64,000 bases of DNA from Eukaryota sp. TZLM1-RC (lineage: Eukaryota > Metamonada: BaSk clade). The stretch lies in assembly GCA_040285825.1 (NCBI GenBank), contig JAUPSS010000004.1, forward strand, positions 3,080,550 through 3,144,549, written 5' to 3'. Under the pieces are notes generated by a model. The model was not told where the DNA came from, searched no databases, and worked only from the letters and a program-made list of their open reading frames with translations. Numbering within the stretch: the stretch's first letter is position 1; each line of letters opens with the position of its first letter. Both the position numbers and the translations under genes were made by a program. This document shows positions 51,143-60,627 of this stretch, one piece after another.

Positions 51143-51553
51143 TCAAATTCTCTTTTTTTGTTTCTCAGGGCACGTTCTCGAATTATGACCACTGATACCA
51201 CAAATCGAACATTTTTTAGAACCTTTTAATGGCAGTGGTTTCATTTTTTCAGTTCTTTCAATTTTGTCAATTTTTGAGTTAAAAGTAGAAATAGACTTTT
51301 GACTTTTTGCAGTTTCAGCTGGAGAAAACAAATTTCGAGAAACGGAGTTGTTAATAGAACGCGCAACAGAACGCAAGGAACGTAATGGTGGTTTTTCTGT
51401 GTTTTTTCTGGTACAATGATCAGTTTTTGAATGAAAATTTTTTTGAGATGAATTTCGAGCATAGCTTGTATTGTGGAGAGAGTGGGGAAGTGGAGTGGAT
51501 GAGCTTGATCTGACTGGTAGAATCTTTGCCTGGGCTTGGTGACTTCCACCCAT
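51143..51553 (-). CDS. Family E 5' ORF with CCHC zinc knuckle
   Basis: 136 residues, Ser/Arg/Lys-rich, ending in CSICGISGHNSRTCPEKQKKRI, a Cx2Cx4Hx4C nucleic-acid-binding knuckle. The ATG and next four codons (MGGSH) lie in or beside the target duplication, that is, in flanking DNA, so the real element ORF begins upstream of, or differently from, what remains here. It is probably the N-terminus of one long polyprotein, because shifted frames continue (LKSAQQILKCSVPAVAVVKG) toward the second zinc finger. Confidence 0.65.
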   Translation of the reverse strand: MGGSHQAQAKILPVRSSSSTPLPHSLHNTSYARNSSQKNFHSKTDHCTRKNTEKPPLRSLRSVARSINNSVSRNLFSPAETAKSQKSISTFNSKIDKIERTEKMKPLPLKGSKKCSICGISGHNSRTCPEKQKKRI

Positions 51554-52229
51554 TTGTTTAATTGTAATCGTTTCATTATCTTTAAATCAAAAGTGAATGA
51601 TGTCATCAGCTTTGTTGTATGTCCTACAAGATTGAATCTGTTTTAGAACCTTGGTTTTCAAATATGGCTATTGAAGCTGACAGAATTTCTTTTGGTGATA
51701 GTTGCGTTGATGTGTTCTTGGTCTTGATGAATTCATGATCATTATTGACATCAGATCGACTGATGTGTCAAACAGCTCAAATAAAAAATTGGCACCATCC
51801 ATTAATTCACCTTTACGTAGAGCTGAAGAAGCCATAATTATGTAAACCATTAATAATTTGAATTCCATTTTACATATTCAATAACTCTCTTGTCCTTTTG
51901 CTTTTTCTTTATTTGGAACCTTGGGTCAATCTGCGTTATCTTTTGAAGACAATTTTTCGTCTATTGTTAAAAATAGAACTGGAAGAATATTTGGCCGAAT
52001 ATTTTGGCAAAACAGAATTGTATTTTCTATTTTTACAGGAATGCAAAGCCTCTTTTCTACCTCGTTGTTATCATTAGGGAATTAACATGAAGTAAATACT
52101 CTAGGTAAATTTTCAATGGTAGATGCGGAGTTTGAGGAATTTGATTCTTAGTGTTTATTAATTTTGTTTGAATAAAAAAAGGTTTTAAAGATACAAATAA
52201 AATTATTATCTTCTAATTAATTTCGGCAG

Positions 52230-52875
52230 ATCACAATAATATGTGACGAATCACTGCAATAGCTACATTTATAAATTCTTTTCTTTTCAATGTTTGTTTA
52301 GATTGAGTAGAAGAAATAGCAGAAGAATTGTTTAATGAAACTGTAAAGGGTTTGGATCTTAAATGGCACAGGACGAGTGCAGCAGCGAAGAAAAAACGAA
52401 GGGGGTTATGAAGAGAAGGAAGCAAAAAGAGGGACTGATTGCATTAAAATATGGATCAGCATTATTTGAAATCAAATTGTCACGACTATCAAACAAGTGC
52501 AGATTTTTTGACAAGAATACTTCAGAACTTTTTCCATTATGATATAACTCTGTTCCTGCTCTTTCCTTCATTAAACATATGAACCCTTGGAGAAATTTAA
52601 TACTAGATATTCTAATGTTACCAAAAAGAGAAACAGCAAATGGAACCAGCTGGTTATTTACATGCTCAACACGCCGAAACTGAGATTGAGGCTCTTTGTG
52701 CTTTTGATTTTGCTCTTCTCAGCAAAGCCAAGTGAAGTTTCATCCTTTTAAGCAAGATCAATTGCTGGCTCTTTACAAACATCAACAGTGACAACATCAA
52801 CAAAGTTGATGACACCATCAGACGCAGGAGTAATTAAATCAGCGCGGCGTTTCAGAAAAGTATCATCATTTCTGT
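52230..52875 (-). mobile_element. RLE-type LINE fragment, family F
   Basis: Broken minus-strand frames: RRADLITPASDGVINFVDVVTVDVC (52845-52770; the RLE core with Asp pair), then EPQSQFRRVEHVNNQLVPFAVSLFG (52698-52624) and the C-terminal helix text MKERAGTELY. The CCHC motif is not present. The sequence differs clearly from families A, B, C and E. It abuts the family A fragment starting near 52880. Confidence 0.55.
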
Positions 52876-52879
52876 TCTT

Positions 52880-54155
52880 CTTTATTGGAAGTAAATGAAG
52901 TTTTGACTCGAAGTCATGTATTTTGTTCTGCTGATTTGGTTGGAAGTGGTTTCACCAAATCTTCTATTGTGTGTAAAGCAGCATTTTTAGGAAGTGGCAA
53001 AAATTTGTTTTGAATCTTAGAGGTTCCCTTATGATGTACATCTGATCAATAATGAATCGAATTATTCTTGAAATCAACTTCAACATGAATTAGATGACTT
53101 GCCCAGTAATATCTGGATTCAGTGTTTTCCTCGGAATGCTCAAGAAAGTCTCGACCGATCACTCCCAAATTTACGTTTTTGCCTGAAAAAGCTTCAGCAC
53201 CATCTGGTTAAAATGTAACAAAGCTTGGATTATGAAGTAAGACTTGGCTTGGCCATTACTGATAAGTCCGCTTTCGAAAATTATTTAAAGGACATGTGCA
53301 ATAGTTCTGCTGCTGCTTTAGTAACTCAAATTCCTTCTGTTTATGTACTTTTGTTAAAAACAATGAATGGCTTTTAAACATGCGTTTTCGTTGTTTTCTT
53401 TGGCCAAACAATTTGCCCAATCATTTAACATGTAAATGTGGTAAACCTCTTTTGTTTACTCATCTTTTGAACTGTAAACATTTCATTACATTTAGAAGCA
53501 AAGTGCATAATAATGTCAGGGACCAAATTTCTGTAATGTGCAAATCATATCGAGTAGATCCTTTTTTATGGCCGTTGTTATCAAAATTTATTCTTGATGA
53601 CCCTAATATTGATAGTACGCGCTCAACAGAGCTTCCATGGGTCTGACAAGTGGTGATCTAGTTGTTCCCGGTTTAAATGGTAGTTTTACTATTAGACGCC
53701 ATGTCTATTGACCCTTGTAATTCCTCTAACGAACATCTAATTAACTCGGATGTAAATAATCCTCTTCTTGCAGGCGAAAAATATAAAATTGCTGATTATG
53801 CGCGAAACCTCTTTCTTCTGTTAATGAAAATTCCATGCCAGTATAATTTTTGTTCTTTTTTTTGCCTTGCTCTAATCTCTACTAAGCCTACTTTCGCTTT
53901 CCTTGATTATTTCAATGTAGTTGTACAGGAAATGACTGGAAGATTTTTCGATCGTGTTTACTGGCAAAGCAAAATTGTATTTTCTATTTATGAGGGAATA
54001 TTGAAATTTAATTCTAATACACTTTCTTCTTTTGGTAAGTTTTCTGAATCTTTAGTAATTAACTGTTTCGATTTAGGAGAGGCAGGTTTTGAGGGATGTG
54101 GAGCTTTAATTGTGTATTTGATGATTTTTCATTCGCTATTTAATAAATAAGAATC
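52880..54155 (+). mobile_element. RLE-type LINE, family A, decayed copy
   Basis: Plus-strand frames match family A from the RT C-terminus (gtcatgtattttgttctgc, SADLVGSGFTKSSIVCKAAFLG) through the linker, zinc motif (53380-53646: CKCGKPLLFTHLLNCKHF) and RLE core (after a frame break SGDLVVPGLNG) to the C-terminal block (53677-54150). There are many indels and substitutions. The 3' end near 54155 lies 68 bp before the hexosaminidase start codon. Confidence 0.85.
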
Positions 54156-54222
54156 TATGAAAAAGAATAAATAATAGGACAAGCAATTGGATAAATAAAT
54201 AGAGACTCATAATTCTGCCTTT

Positions 54223-55963
54223 ATGAGACTCTACCTCAGCTTACTACTTCTGGTGGCACTTGCCGTGGCAGATTCTTCTCGTCTATGGCCCACACCTAAA
54301 CATAGCTCTTTTGGTGATCGTTATATCCGACTTTCTACCGATTTCACTTTTGTCAGCAATGTAAACATTCCCATCTTGGGCTCAGCCTTTGAGAGATATA
54401 CAAAACATATCCGTTCATTTAGTCTTGATGCTGAATCTTTACAAGGATCTCCTACTTCCACTGTACAGCGCATTAATGTCAATGTACGGGACAGCTCTGC
54501 TGACTTGTCCTATGGCGTCGATGAATCTTATGAAATCATTGTTTCTTTCTCATCTATAGAGATTAATGCTAAAACGGCATATGGTGCCATGTCTGCTCTG
54601 GAAACCTTCTCCCAACTTGTTGAACTTAACCCCCAGCAAGGTAGTCATGTGATCAGAGCAATTCCACTCACCATCTCCGATTCTCCTAGATGGCCTTGGA
54701 GAGGTTTGTGTCTTACCACATCTCTTTTACTTATTCCAGGACTATTAATCGACACTGCTCGCCATTATCTTCCAATCAACACCATTAAAAGGGTAATTGA
54801 TGCTATGACGTACTCTAAGCTCAATGTTCTTCATATGCACTGGGTAGATGCTCAGTCGTTCCCCCTAGTCGTTCCCTCAGTTCCAGAACTCTCCCGGGAA
54901 GGTTCTTTCTGTGAAGACCTGGTGTACACTCCTGATATGGTTCGGGAGATTACCAAATACGCTAATGAAAGGGGAATCCGTGTTGTAGGAGAGATTGATA
55001 TGCCGGGTTTGTGTCTCTAATCTACCATTCTTATCGCAGGTCACGCTTTTTCTTGGGGTTATGGTATTCCAGAAATCATTTCCCAATGCCCTAGTCGCTT
55101 CCATGGCAATGTCAATAGTTTCCCATTGGATCCCTCTAAGAACAAGACTTTTGAAGTAATTGAAAAGATTGCCAGTGATGTAGCTGGTTTGTTTAACGAT
55201 GCTTATATTCATCTCGGGGCGGATGAACCCAACTTTAGATGCTGGACGGAGTACGCCCCTGTAGCTAAGTGGATGAAGGAACAAGGATTTAAGGATGGTG
55301 GAGACGTTTACAGGTACTTTTGGTCACGTGCGTTGCCTATTTTCAAACAGTTTAAAACTATTCTATGGCAAGAAGCTGTTTTGCTCAATGCACAGCCCCC
55401 TAAATCTTCAATTATCCATGTCTGGGAAGGCTTGGCTAACGTGAAGAAGGTTGTTGCTCAAGGGTATGATATTCTTACATCTGCAGGTTTGTCTTTTGTC
55501 TGAAACACTCACCTCAGGGTTTTATCTCGATCGCCAGCAACCAACAGATAAGGAGCGCTATGGTTTTATTGACACGTGGAAGGTTTGCTGTAATATAGTT
55601 TGTTTGTTTACCATAGGATATGTTTGAAGTGGAACCTACTGATGGGCTGACCACTGAGGAAATTAGCAAGTTAAAGGGCGGTGAGGCTGCCATGTGGTTT
55701 GTTTCTTTTATGAATCTTTTTATCTCAGGGGTGAGGCTGTCGATACCTTTTCCATTGAATCAAGAATATGGCCTCGTGCACTTGCAGTTTCTGAACGTCT
55801 CTGGCATCAACTGGATACTTCTTCTCCTATTGATTGGAACGCCGAAGCCGCAAGGTTGGAGAAGCAACGATGTAGAATGGCCGGACGTGGTGTGGAGGCT
55901 GGTCCAATCGTCCCAGGTCCTGTGGGTGTCTGTAAGTTTACCGTGCCTCCTTTTATGAATTAG
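54223..55963 (+). CDS. Beta-hexosaminidase (GH20), six exons, secreted or lysosomal
   Basis: Exons 54223-54703, 54740-55006, 55040-55486, 55518-55582, 55617-55696 and 55729-55963 give 524 residues. The enzyme removes terminal N-acetylhexosamines from glycans, usually in lysosomes or outside the cell. A signal peptide (MRLYLSLLLLVALAVADS) is followed by an N-terminal GH20b domain. The catalytic barrel begins near SPRWPWRGLLIDTARHYLP, with LNVLHMHWVDAQSFPL, GEIDMPGHAFSW, the acid/base motif HLGADEPNF, and later ILWQEAVLL and HVWEG. The last exons read GGEAAMWGEAVD and RIWPRALAVSERLW. The usual HxGGDE is HLGADE here, with Ala for the second Gly; the catalytic Asp-Glu pair is kept. All five introns are 31-36 nt. 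Confidence 0.93.
54704..54739 (+). other. Hexosaminidase intron 1 (36 nt)
   Basis: GTTTGT donor and TTCCAG acceptor. Removal joins PWRG to LLIDTARHY. Confidence 0.9.
55007..55039 (+). other. Hexosaminidase intron 2 (33 nt)
   Basis: GTTTGT donor and TCGCAG acceptor. Removal gives EIDMPGHAFSW. Confidence 0.9.
55487..55517 (+). other. Hexosaminidase intron 3 (31 nt)
   Basis: GTTTGT donor and CCTCAG acceptor. Removal gives LTSAGFYLDRQ. Confidence 0.9.
55583..55616 (+). other. Hexosaminidase intron 4 (34 nt)
   Basis: GTTTGC donor and CCATAG acceptor. Removal joins FIDTWK to DMFEVEP. Confidence 0.85.
55697..55728 (+). other. Hexosaminidase intron 5 (32 nt)
   Basis: GTTTGT donor and TCTCAG acceptor. 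Removal gives GGEAAMWGEAVD, restoring the conserved Trp codon. Confidence 0.9.
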
Positions 55964-56335
55964 ATTGTTTATAATAAATTATTGTTCATTTGAGTAAAAT
56001 GCTTTGTACAACTGTGAAGTGTTTCAGAAGGTCGTTGTCTTTAACTAAGAACTTATTAAGAAGACTATTATCTATTACTATTCTTTTCTCAATTGTAATT
56101 CATTTAATTTTATATATACAACAATTTCTCAACAATTGAAGAAACATTGTCCATGAAAGTTATTGAACTCATTCTGAACAAAAGTCTTTAACTTGTATAA
56201 ATGGTAATCACAGCAGTAAATAACAACAGCAACCGAAGTTCAATCGCAGATTCCTTCCAAACGGGAACACCTTGAGTCTGCACCATTTGAGAAAAGGATG
56301 GGAAATCAGATTTAGAAAATAGTTCTAACTCCCCA
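55964..56335. other. Intergenic region, hexosaminidase to SPB1
   Basis: 372 bp, AT-rich, between two plus-strand genes. An AATAAA-like signal lies at 55973. Nothing else is supported. Confidence 0.5.
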
Positions 56336-58552
56336 ATGCCCTCACGTCACACCAAGACAGCCAAGGGTCGTCTTGATAAGTACTATCATTTAGCCAAGGA
56401 ACGTGGTTACCGATCTCGTGCTGCTTTCAAGCTCCAACAAATCAATCAACGTTATGACTTCCTTTCTTCTGCCAAAGTTGTACTTGATCTTTGTGCTGCT
56501 CCTGGTGGATGGTCTCAAGTAGCTGTTCAACACTGTCCAGTACCCTCTATCATCATTGCCATTGATCTTGACCCCATTCCTCCTATCAAAGGTGTCATCA
56601 CCCTCCAGGAAGACATCACAACGCAATCTTGCCGTGCTTCCATTAAGAAGCATCTCAAGGAGTGGCAAGTTGACGTTGTCGTCCACGATGGTGCCCCTAA
56701 CGTCGGTGCAAACTGGGCCAAAGATGCTTATAACCAATCTGAACTCACTCTTCATGCCACTCGCCTCGCTACTGATTTCCTTCGTCCCGGTGGTACTTTT
56801 GTCACAAAGGTATTTAGATCTACTGATTATACTGCTCTCTTGTGGGTATTTAACCAACTGTTTGGTCGTGTTGAAGCCCACAAACCACCCTCCTCTAGAT
56901 CCACTTCTGCTGAAGTCTTTGTGGTTTGTCGCAATTTCAAGGCTCCCTCTTCTATTGATCCGCGAATGTTTGATGCTAAGTCTGTATTTGCTGATGTTGA
57001 TGACAAGACAGACGCGTTGGTCTCTCTCTTTGGGAAATCACATGGAAGAAAGCAAAGAGCTAGTAGGCAGGGTTATGAAGATGAAGATGCAGGAAAGCTT
57101 CCTCGTAGTACTAGAACTCCAATTGAGGATTTCATATGGCCTGTCAGTGGAAATGGTTCTGAACAAAGTAAAGCAGCAGCTGAGGCGGTGTTGCGGTCTT
57201 CTTGTTTCACGTTTGATTCTGAGCTTGGTGACGTCATCAGGTCAAAAATCAAGGAAATATATGACCCTGTTCGTCAGGATTTTCTATTTGAAGCGGTGAA
57301 AGATTTAAAATTGCTAAACCAAGCTGATTTAAAAGTGTTGATGAAGTTTCGTAAAACATTTGCTAATAAATTTAAGGATTTAGCTCCTGAAGATAGGAAA
57401 CCTATGGAAATTACCAAGGAAAAAGAGGAAAGTGACACAGACTCATCTGGCACTGAAGCTGAAGAAGAAGAACTTACGTTTTTGGAAAAACAAGCTTTGG
57501 CCAAAGAGAAAAAGGCCAGGAAAAAAATGGAAAAACAGAAATTAAAAGAAGCCGAACGTAGATTTTACAATATGCAAGAGGACATGACTGTGGGTGCTGA
57601 AGCAGAAGATAGTGAGCTCTTCTCCTTGTCAGAAATTCGAAAATTTGACCCTCAATCTGATAGTGAGCTGTCAGTTGTCGATAGCGAAGAAGATGACGAT
57701 TCTGATGGTTTTGAATATCTCAGACATCTGGAAGCTGAAGCTGATCATCACTATGAATCAAAATTAGGCAAAAAGCCAAAAATTCATTCTGAAGAAAAGA
57801 AGAAACTTCGAAGAGAAGCTCGTCAAGGTTTTGAAGAAGTCGAAGCTGGTAGCAAGAGGCGTAGCAATAGAGATGGTGAGGAGGAATTGAAAGGTATGGG
57901 TGTTGATACTGATGGTGATTCTGATGGTGATACAAGTACGGAGGAAGAGGAAGAAGGAATTGATGCAGTCGACTATGATTCTGATGAAGCTGCTGAACAA
58001 TTGGTTTTGGCCAAGAAAATGCTTTTAAAATCAGAGAGAGAAGGGTTGATTGATGATGGCTATAACAGATACGCATTCAATGACACAGATTTGCCTTCTT
58101 GGTTCGTCGCTGAAGAAAGAAAACACATGATTAAACATAAACCAGTCACAAAGGAAGAAATTCAAGCAATGAAGGAACAATTACGTGATGTAGATGCCCG
58201 TCCAATCAAGAAAGTAGCAGAGGCCACTGCACGAAAAAAATTAGCTTTAAATAGAAAATTAGATAAAATTAAATCCAAAGCCAGGCAAATTGCCCAAGAT
58301 TCAAACCTCACAGGAGCTGAAAAACTTAAAGCTATCACTAGATCATATAGAGCAGTGCGTGGTATGGTTGATAAACCAGAACGAGTCTATGTGGTTTCCA
58401 GAGGTTTTATGCAAGGTACCAAGCATGCAGGAAGTGTTGGAAAGAAGTCATCAAGGGTGAGGTTCGTAGATTCGAGAATGAGGGCAGATAAGAGGGCTAG
58501 TGAGTCGAAGAAAGGGTCAAAGGGAAAAACACGGTATAGAAAAAGGAGATAG
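56336..58552 (+). CDS. SPB1: rRNA 2'-O-methyltransferase of 27S/60S maturation (SPB1/FTSJ3 family)
   Basis: 738 residues in one exon (yeast 841). The protein methylates pre-rRNA ribose in the nucleolus and is needed for large-subunit assembly. The N-terminal FtsJ fold begins KGRLDKYYHLAKERGYRSRAAFKL and holds the SAM motif VLDLCAAPGGWSQVA. The K-D-K-E tetrad is visible: Lys in RAAFKL, Asp in VVHDGAPNVG, Lys in FVTKVF and Glu in STSAEVFVV. A middle DUF3381-type region and long acidic, charged stretches (about residues 360-570) follow. The conserved C-terminal Spb1 domain (LPSWFVAEERKHMIKHKPVTKEEI, KPERVYVVSRG) ends in a basic nucleolar-type tail. Intact. It starts at the first ATG. Confidence 0.95.
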   Translation: MPSRHTKTAKGRLDKYYHLAKERGYRSRAAFKLQQINQRYDFLSSAKVVLDLCAAPGGWSQVAVQHCPVPSIIIAIDLDPIPPIKGVITLQEDITTQSCRASIKKHLKEWQVDVVVHDGAPNVGANWAKDAYNQSELTLHATRLATDFLRPGGTFVTKVFRSTDYTALLWVFNQLFGRVEAHKPPSSRSTSAEVFVVCRNFKAPSSIDPRMFDAKSVFADVDDKTDALVSLFGKSHGRKQRASRQGYEDEDAGKLPRSTRTPIEDFIWPVSGNGSEQSKAAAEAVLRSSCFTFDSELGDVIRSKIKEIYDPVRQDFLFEAVKDLKLLNQADLKVLMKFRKTFANKFKDLAPEDRKPMEITKEKEESDTDSSGTEAEEEELTFLEKQALAKEKKARKKMEKQKLKEAERRFYNMQEDMTVGAEAEDSELFSLSEIRKFDPQSDSELSVVDSEEDDDSDGFEYLRHLEAEADHHYESKLGKKPKIHSEEKKKLRREARQGFEEVEAGSKRRSNRDGEEELKGMGVDTDGDSDGDTSTEEEEEGIDAVDYDSDEAAEQLVLAKKMLLKSEREGLIDDGYNRYAFNDTDLPSWFVAEERKHMIKHKPVTKEEIQAMKEQLRDVDARPIKKVAEATARKKLALNRKLDKIKSKARQIAQDSNLTGAEKLKAITRSYRAVRGMVDKPERVYVVSRGFMQGTKHAGSVGKKSSRVRFVDSRMRADKRASESKKGSKGKTRYRKRR

Positions 58553-58834
58553 GGTTTATCATTAGTCTTTTTAGTGTTTTATTTCTTTTAGGCTTTTCAA
58601 ATATAGTATTTAATTAATTTTTTTTGTTCTTTTTAATTTTGTTTTATCAATATCATCTTTGGTTCAAAGCATGCTGGGTGTTAGATTCCAAACAGTTTTG
58701 AATAGAGTTCTCTTGCTGTAAATAAAATGTAGTGAAGTTGACTTGATTGATTGAAATTCCCACAGTTCATTTGTATAATCAGTTTACAAAAAAAAATAAA
58801 CCAGAAGAAAAGTTTTTTTCTCTAATTTTTTTTT
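58553..58834. other. 3' flank of SPB1 up to the LINE insertion
   Basis: T-rich 3' region with AATAAA-like signals at 58722 and 58795. No gene. Confidence 0.45.
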
Positions 58835-59203
58835 ATTCATTTAATAAGGAATATGAAAGCATGAAATACACAACTAAAATTACACATTCTCAAAACCTGC
58901 CTCCCCTACTTCACAACAATTAATTGCCAAAGATTCAGAAAATTTCCCAAGAAAAGAGAGTGAATCAGAAATTAGTTTTACCATTCCCTTAAAAATAGAA
59001 AATACAATCCTGTTTTGCCAGTGAACACGAATGAAAATGATTCCAGTTCTTTCCTTTACAACTACAACAAAATCCTCAAGAAAAGCCATAGCAGCCTTAA
59101 CTAGAGTTCCAAGCAAAGAAAAAACAAAGGGACATAAATTATATTGGGCATGAGAATTTTCATTAACTGAGGAAATAGGTTATCAATTTGTCAATCCTTT
59201 TCA

Positions 59204-59560
59204 GTGTTTTATCCCATGTTTTTTGCTTCAAATGAATTTATTTTTGATTATAGTGTTTTAAACCGACATGTTCTATTCGATCGGAAAGTAATCAATCAAG
59301 CTCAATCAAATAACGTGATCCGAAGTATTAAATATTTGTTTGAAGGCCTTTTATTTCCATTTATGTATAAACAATTTTGTTTTAAATTAAGTTTTTCCAA
59401 TGTTGAAGTCATTTTCACTGCTTTTGAAGGAACTAAATGGTTTAACGTTGCCTGTAAAAATCAAGTTGCAGGCAAATCATTGGTCAGTGGAGATAAACCT
59501 TTAACTATTAGTAAGTTTAGTGTTCGTGATGGTAAGACAAGCATGAACACAACTGCTTAA
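59204..59560 (+). CDS. Unidentified ORF (118 aa) in the 5' part of the family B insertion
   Basis: Open frame starting MFYPMFFASNEFIFDYSVL, with a hydrophobic, beta-rich pattern (FKLSFSNVEVIFTAFEG). It has no zinc, RT or endonuclease motif, and I do not recognise it. It lies between the target duplication and clear family B sequence, so it is either upstream family B sequence not seen elsewhere here or DNA carried in or inserted separately. Confidence 0.35.
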   Translation: MFYPMFFASNEFIFDYSVLNRHVLFDRKVINQAQSNNVIRSIKYLFEGLLFPFMYKQFCFKLSFSNVEVIFTAFEGTKWFNVACKNQVAGKSLVSGDKPLTISKFSVRDGKTSMNTTA

Positions 59561-59907
59561 TTTATTTGGTTTAATTTAATTTTATTTATTTAATTTAAAT
59601 TTATTTTGGTGTTTTTCAACGCTTTTTTGCTATTAATAAATGAATCAAATCGTTTTTTGCCTTTTAACAATGTTATAGATTTGGCTGTGTGTGAATTTGT
59701 TGATTCTTATGTGACAACATTACATTAACGAGGAACATTACAGAAACCATTGACTGGAATGTATGAAAATGATCTTTATAATAATATATGCAGCTCGGCT
59801 GTTTTAAATCAAGATATTCACTCATTGTTTTTGGAAAAAGGGTGTTTGTGAAAATAAGTCATCAGATTCTTCACTTTTTGTAACCATTGTAACCACGAAG
59901 ATTTGGA

Positions 59908-60627
59908 TTGTGTGCTACTAATGATGCATCTGTAACAAAAATGAGATTATATTTGAATATCCCCATTAATCAATTATTATCAAAAGAAGAATGTATTTGT
60001 TCGAATTCACCTCTGCTCACTTTGCATCATGCTCTGAATTGCTCTAAATTGATAACTTATCATTCTTCATTACATGATGCTGTTAGAGACACTGTTTCCA
60101 ATATGGCACAAACTGTAAGAATATCGTGTATCAAAGAGCCCCTGCTGAAGGAAACACTTTCTCTGAATAATTTTGGTTCTGATGATAGAGGTGATGTATA
60201 CTGTGATTGGATTGATAATTCTGAAGCTATTGTTGACTTTGTCTCATGTAATGCTGCAAATAGTACCTTGGTTCACAGAAGAAAACTGAATCCTGTGACT
60301 GCTCTTGATTTTAAAGCAAAAGAGAAACATAGAAAATATGATAAAGATATTGAAGAGGCTAATGCCGATAGAAATACACAGCTGGTTTTTATTGCTTTCC
60401 CATTTTCGATAAATGGAAGATTATCAGATGAAGCAGAAACTTTTTTGAATGACTTCCAAAAAATGATGGAAGAAAAAACAATGAAAAGATTTGATATTTT
60501 TTTATGGCGTTCACGGATTCAATTTGCCATTATTAATAGATTACCTCGGTTTTTCAATCGAATAAGAGAAGCTTTAGCTAGACAGCAAGCAGATCAAGAT
60601 TTTGTAGAGGAAATCTTGGCTCAATGA
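59908..60627 (+). CDS. Family B RLE domain ORF, second copy
   Basis: 239 residues from a non-ATG in-frame position, matching 70-789 with 21 differences by my count. The zinc motif, RLE core acids and C-terminal block (FPFSINGRL, RSRIQFAI) are intact. The frame upstream is lost by one extra A in tgtaaccacg relative to the copy at 1-789. Confidence 0.75.
   Translation: MCATNDASVTKMRLYLNIPINQLLSKEECICSNSPLLTLHHALNCSKLITYHSSLHDAVRDTVSNMAQTVRISCIKEPLLKETLSLNNFGSDDRGDVYCDWIDNSEAIVDFVSCNAANSTLVHRRKLNPVTALDFKAKEKHRKYDKDIEEANADRNTQLVFIAFPFSINGRLSDEAETFLNDFQKMMEEKTMKRFDIFLWRSRIQFAIINRLPRFFNRIREALARQQADQDFVEEILAQ

Larger units (their letters stand above)
48169..51538 (-). mobile_element. RLE-type LINE, family E, near full length
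   Basis: 3370 bp with the 12-bp target duplication gtgacttccacc (48157-48168 and 51539-51550). From 5': ORF1-like region with a CCHC zinc knuckle (CSICGISGHNSRTC), a second zinc finger (CPFC ... FCTNC) broken by a frameshift, RT (51046-49337) and RLE (49359-48202). The 3' end is about gtttagaataaaattaaaattattaaaac. It is the most complete member in the window and defines the family architecture. Four frame breaks are seen, three of them in A runs. Confidence 0.92.
46690..52190 (+). mobile_element. RLE-type LINE (family E relative), decayed, split by a full-length family E insertion
   Basis: The left part is 46690-48168 and the right part 51551-52190, plus strand. Left: LDFSEAFN (RT motif A, 46785-46812), DEKQGDPVSPLL, LNSSKCLLIG, linker text and, at 47995-48207, CDSTASYLINQVPRFYGL to CKCGKTVTST. 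Right: continues HLFNCNRFIIFKSKVNDV (zinc motif end), RIESVLEPWFS, the RLE block around IIIDIRSTDVSNSSN and the C-terminal block CPFAFSLFGTLGQSAL to FWQNRIVFSIFTGM. The two halves join across the insertion at gtgacttccacc. It also contains a 139-bp LTR-like insert at 47745-47883. Many frameshifts. Confidence 0.8.

Noticed and set aside
56390-56881. Long minus-strand ORF opposite the SPB1 gene (also 56556-57299 plus, 57720-58076 minus)
   Set aside because: These are frame shadows of SPB1, which has a full set of conserved motifs; the shadows have no recognisable domain.
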